Assembly: GCA_025331125.1 (NCBI GenBank)
Contig: JAOALB010000116.1
Coordinates: forward strand, 1-64,000
Reading direction: 5' to 3'
From: Mycogone perniciosa
Lineage: Eukaryota; Ascomycota; Sordariomycetes; Hypocreales; Hypocreaceae
Length of the DNA stretch: 64,000 bases
Part shown: one piece after another, positions 61,354 through 64,000 of the stretch
Layout of the letters: each line of letters begins with the position of its first letter
How positions within the stretch are numbered: the stretch's first letter is position 1
Position numbers and translations under genes: made by a program
Notes under the pieces: model-generated
What the model was told of the DNA's origin: nothing
Database searches by the model: none
Seen by the model: the letters and a program-made list of their open reading frames with translations, nothing else

Positions 61354-62680
61354 ATGGCTCTCGTCAACGTCCGCCGCGATGTCAGCGACGCCTTCTATCG
61401 CTACAAGATGGAACGCATCCAGACCAAGATCGAAGGCAAGGGCAACGGTATCAAGACTGTTGTCGTCAACTTGTCCAGCGTCGCTCAATCGCTCGCCCGT
61501 CCTGGCTCTTACGTTATCAAGTTCTTTGGCTTCGAATTGGGAGCCCAGACCAACATTGACCCCAAGGATGACCGTTGGATCATCAACGGCGCCCACGATG
61601 CCGCAAAGCTTCAAGATCACCTCGATGGCTTTATCAACAAATTTGTCCTCTGCAAGAAGTGCAAGAATCCTGAAACCGATGTTGTCATCAAGGATGACCG
61701 CATCTTGCTTGACTGCAAGGCCTGCGGTCAGCGCACCGATGTCGATATCCGTCTGAAGCTTAGCGGCTTTATCCTCAAGAACCAGCCCAAGAAGGGCAAG
61801 AAGGATAAGGCTGAGCGTAGGGCTGCCAAGAAGGCCAAGCAGAATGGTAACGGAAAGGAGAACGGCCACGGCAGTGGCGAAGATGGCTCTGAGAATGGCT
61901 CCCACGATGCAATTGAGAACGGCGATGCCCTTAGCGACGACGAGTTCCAGAAGGTTGCCGAGGCCATCACCGTGCAGGCTGATGTCGAAGTCAAGGACGA
62001 CGAGTGGGCTGTCGACATGAGCGAAGAAGCTGTCAAGGCCCGTCAGGCTCAACTTCCCGGCGAGCTCAAGCAGAAGCTCAACATTGGGGACGATGACGAG
62101 GATGGCGAGGGCGGTGGCAACACCGCCTACGACGAACTCGGCAACTGGATTACGGAACAGGCCGAAGAAAAGGGCGGCGTCGATAAGGTCGAGTCCATTG
62201 ACATTTATGTCAAGGCCAAGGAACTTGGCGTCGAGAACAAGCACCGTACTATTCTGGTTCTGGTGCAGACCGTGTTCGACCGCAACATCCTTGCCCAGAT
62301 TCCCAAGCGTGCTAGCATGCTCAAGCAAGTAGGTGACCCCTTTTGACACAAGTACCCTAAGCTCTTTTCGCTAATATCAAATCTAGTTCATCAACGCTGA
62401 GAAGCCCGAGAAGTACGAGAAGGCTCTGCTTGGTGGTACTGAGCGCTTGATCGGCACCCTCAACAAGGACCACCCTGAGATGCTTCAGAACGTCGTCAAG
62501 ATCCTGCAGCTGTTCTACCACCATGACCTCATCAGCGAGGAGATTGTCATCCCCTGGGGCTCCAAGGCCAGCAAGAAGTACGTGGACTTGTCTACCTCCC
62601 GCAAGGTCCGCAAGGCTGCCGAGCCTTTCATCCAGTGGCTCAAGGAGGCCGATGAGGAGGAGTCCTCTGACGAGGAGTAA
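61354..62680 (+). CDS. TIF5: Eukaryotic translation initiation factor 5
   Basis: GTPase-activating protein for eIF2 in start-codon selection. Two exons, 61354-62328 and 62387-62680, give 422 residues. The N-terminal domain includes the expected arginine finger (Arg16 in DAFYRYKMERI) and a zinc-binding set CKKC (100-103) and CKAC (121-124). A charged Lys/Asp-rich linker follows, then the W2 domain (GVENKHRTILVLVQTVFDRN) with C-terminal acidic aromatic boxes (EPFIQWLKEADEEESSDEE). Identification is firm. Confidence 0.98.
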
Positions 62681-63255
62681 GATGGTTGCATTTCCCCATC
62701 TCCCTTGAAACCAAATTGCTTGCTTTCTTTTTATCTTCCCCCCATCATTTTTTAGTTTGGACCCATGGTGGAAGATATACAAAAGGGTATCACCCCTCTT
62801 TCCAAGAAAAGGACAACATGAAATAAGGGGGATACATCGAGGGCTGCTTGTTAGGTTATTTTGTGCTTTGGCAACGTTTGTGCGATAGTCTAGATTGCTT
62901 CTTAATCGCAAGGTGCCAATTCCACTCTGAAATATGTTTACTGATTCCAAGTGTAACTTGACGAATACTGTTCGTGGCATTATCATCACTGATGTTTTGC
63001 ATGCATCAAAGAACCCAATGATCAAAAGTTGAGGCGATGAATCTCGGGAGTATCCTGCTTGACTCCCTTCAGTCAAGCTCCCATTCATATTAAGCACATG
63101 TATGTATTCTAAAGCAACGCTGACGTGAAATCCCCTGCGACCCTAGAAACCTGTCTATCCGGTTCCCAAATCCACCACCACTTGCATACCTCCCCTGTTG
63201 TTACATAGAGAGTACCAGAGATCGGTACTCATAGATGATGGGGTTTTCTTTTCCT
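62681..63255. other. Convergent 3' region, eIF5 / guanylate-kinase-like
   Basis: It holds the 3' flanks of two convergent genes. T-rich stretches follow the eIF5 stop. No gene is supported. Confidence 0.5.
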
Positions 63256-63975
63256 TCACTCGTTATCTATTTCCTCTGGGGCATCCGCCATGCTCGAGTC
63301 ATCGCTGTTGACTCGTTCTTCCCCATCTGCATTTTCACCTTCCTCGTAGATGTAATCCCGCAAGATGTCAGTCGCCTTGTCGAGGTCATCATTGAGAATG
63401 ATTGTGTCAAAGATATCTTTGGTCTTGGACTCGTCTAGCTCCTCGGGCAATTTGGCGAGGATAGCTTGGATGGCGTATGTGTCGTGGTCACCGGATTGGG
63501 CAAGCCGGTCACACAAGGTTTCGTCAGAAGGTGGTTTAACAAGGATGTATCGAGCTGAGAAGTCCATGTCCTTGGCGAATTGCGCAGCCTATAGATGTCA
63601 AGGTTAGTACGTAGTGTCCAAGATAGAGCTAGAATCATGTTTCAGGGGAAAGATTACCTCGAGATCGAGTTCAATAATAGGTACTTTGCCCACCTCAATG
63701 ACTGCGTCAATGGCCTTGCTGCTGGTACCATACTCTGTCCCTTCGCGGGTGCCGTACTCAATCAGCCGGTCGCCATCACGGAGCTGATTAAACTCCTGGA
63801 CCTTGACAAAGTGAAAGCTCTTGCCGTTGACTTCACCCTCTTGTGGCTCTCGTATAGTGTGTCGAATCACAGGGGAAAACACCCCCCTATGTCGTTCTAG
63901 CAACCTACCCACCAAGGCTGACTTGCCGGCCCCAGACGGCCCGGATATGATGATTGGGTCGTGGTTTTTGGGCAT
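63256..63975 (-). CDS. Guanylate-kinase-like P-loop protein, divergent; may extend past the window
   Basis: Two exons, 63975-63658 and 63588-63256, give 216 residues if the ATG at 63975 is used. The P-loop GPSGAGKS is intact near residues 12-19. The GMP-binding region is changed: RHTIREPQEGEVNGKSFHFV replaces SxTTRxPRxGExxGxDYxFV, and IIELDLE replaces ILDIDxQG. YGTS is retained. The C-terminus is acidic. Activity as a GMP kinase is therefore unsure. Upstream codons stay in frame to the window end, so the true start may lie outside. Confidence 0.82.
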
Positions 63976-64000
63976 GTCCTCTTCACTTGCTGTTGGCTCG

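Noticed and set aside
61318..62349. 343-codon minus-strand open frame over eIF5
   Set aside because: It is a shadow of the eIF5 coding frame caused by codon bias; no domain.

Overview
This window is nuclear DNA of a filamentous ascomycete (Pezizomycotina). Supporting signs are many short spliceosomal introns (about 51-170 bases) with GT..AG ends and CTAAC-like branch sites, the standard genetic code, a PNP-NACHT-ankyrin NLR-type gene, and a 21 kb AT-rich block carrying the signature of repeat-induced point mutation (RIP). The gene set would fit a Hypocreales-like Sordariomycete, but the order is a guess.

Positions 78 to about 21,170 are a transposon graveyard. A Tad-like LINE (minus strand) is the host. 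Two copies of a ~390-base LTR-like repeat lie in it (2680-3076, 4594-4980). A complete Ty3/Gypsy element (7125-13824, target duplication CTTTA) and a complete Ty1/Copia element (13890-20418, target duplication AGTTT) lie to the right, both on the minus strand. All are riddled with C->T/G->A transitions. In all three reverse transcriptases the catalytic Asp-Asp pair now reads Asn-Asn.

From 21.2 kb to the end is normal-composition, gene-rich sequence. Next to the RIP block lie a broken FAD monooxygenase remnant (21.8-22.4 kb) and an NLR-type gene (22.5-25.9 kb) split by one in-frame TGA. Then follow mostly housekeeping genes: delta-COP (-), a Nudix hydrolase (+), a myotubularin phosphatase (-), ribosomal protein S3 (+), a NIPA-type transporter (-), tRNA-Glu (-), an unknown acidic protein (-), phenylalanyl-tRNA synthetase beta (-), the PP2A scaffold subunit (+), an EFM4-like methyltransferase (-), eIF6 (-), an unknown Gln/Pro-rich protein (-), a cytochrome P450 (+), eIF5 (+) and a divergent guanylate-kinase-like protein (-, at the window edge). 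Four products (RPS3, eIF5, eIF6, PheRS beta) act in translation. Beyond that the order looks like ordinary fungal gene packing and not a pathway cluster.

Exon structures were worked out by hand, and for every intact gene the summed exon length is a multiple of three. The most notable non-genic signal is a 9-base motif, TACGGAGTA/TACTCCGTA. It occurs 18 times, only outside genes and never in the RIP block.
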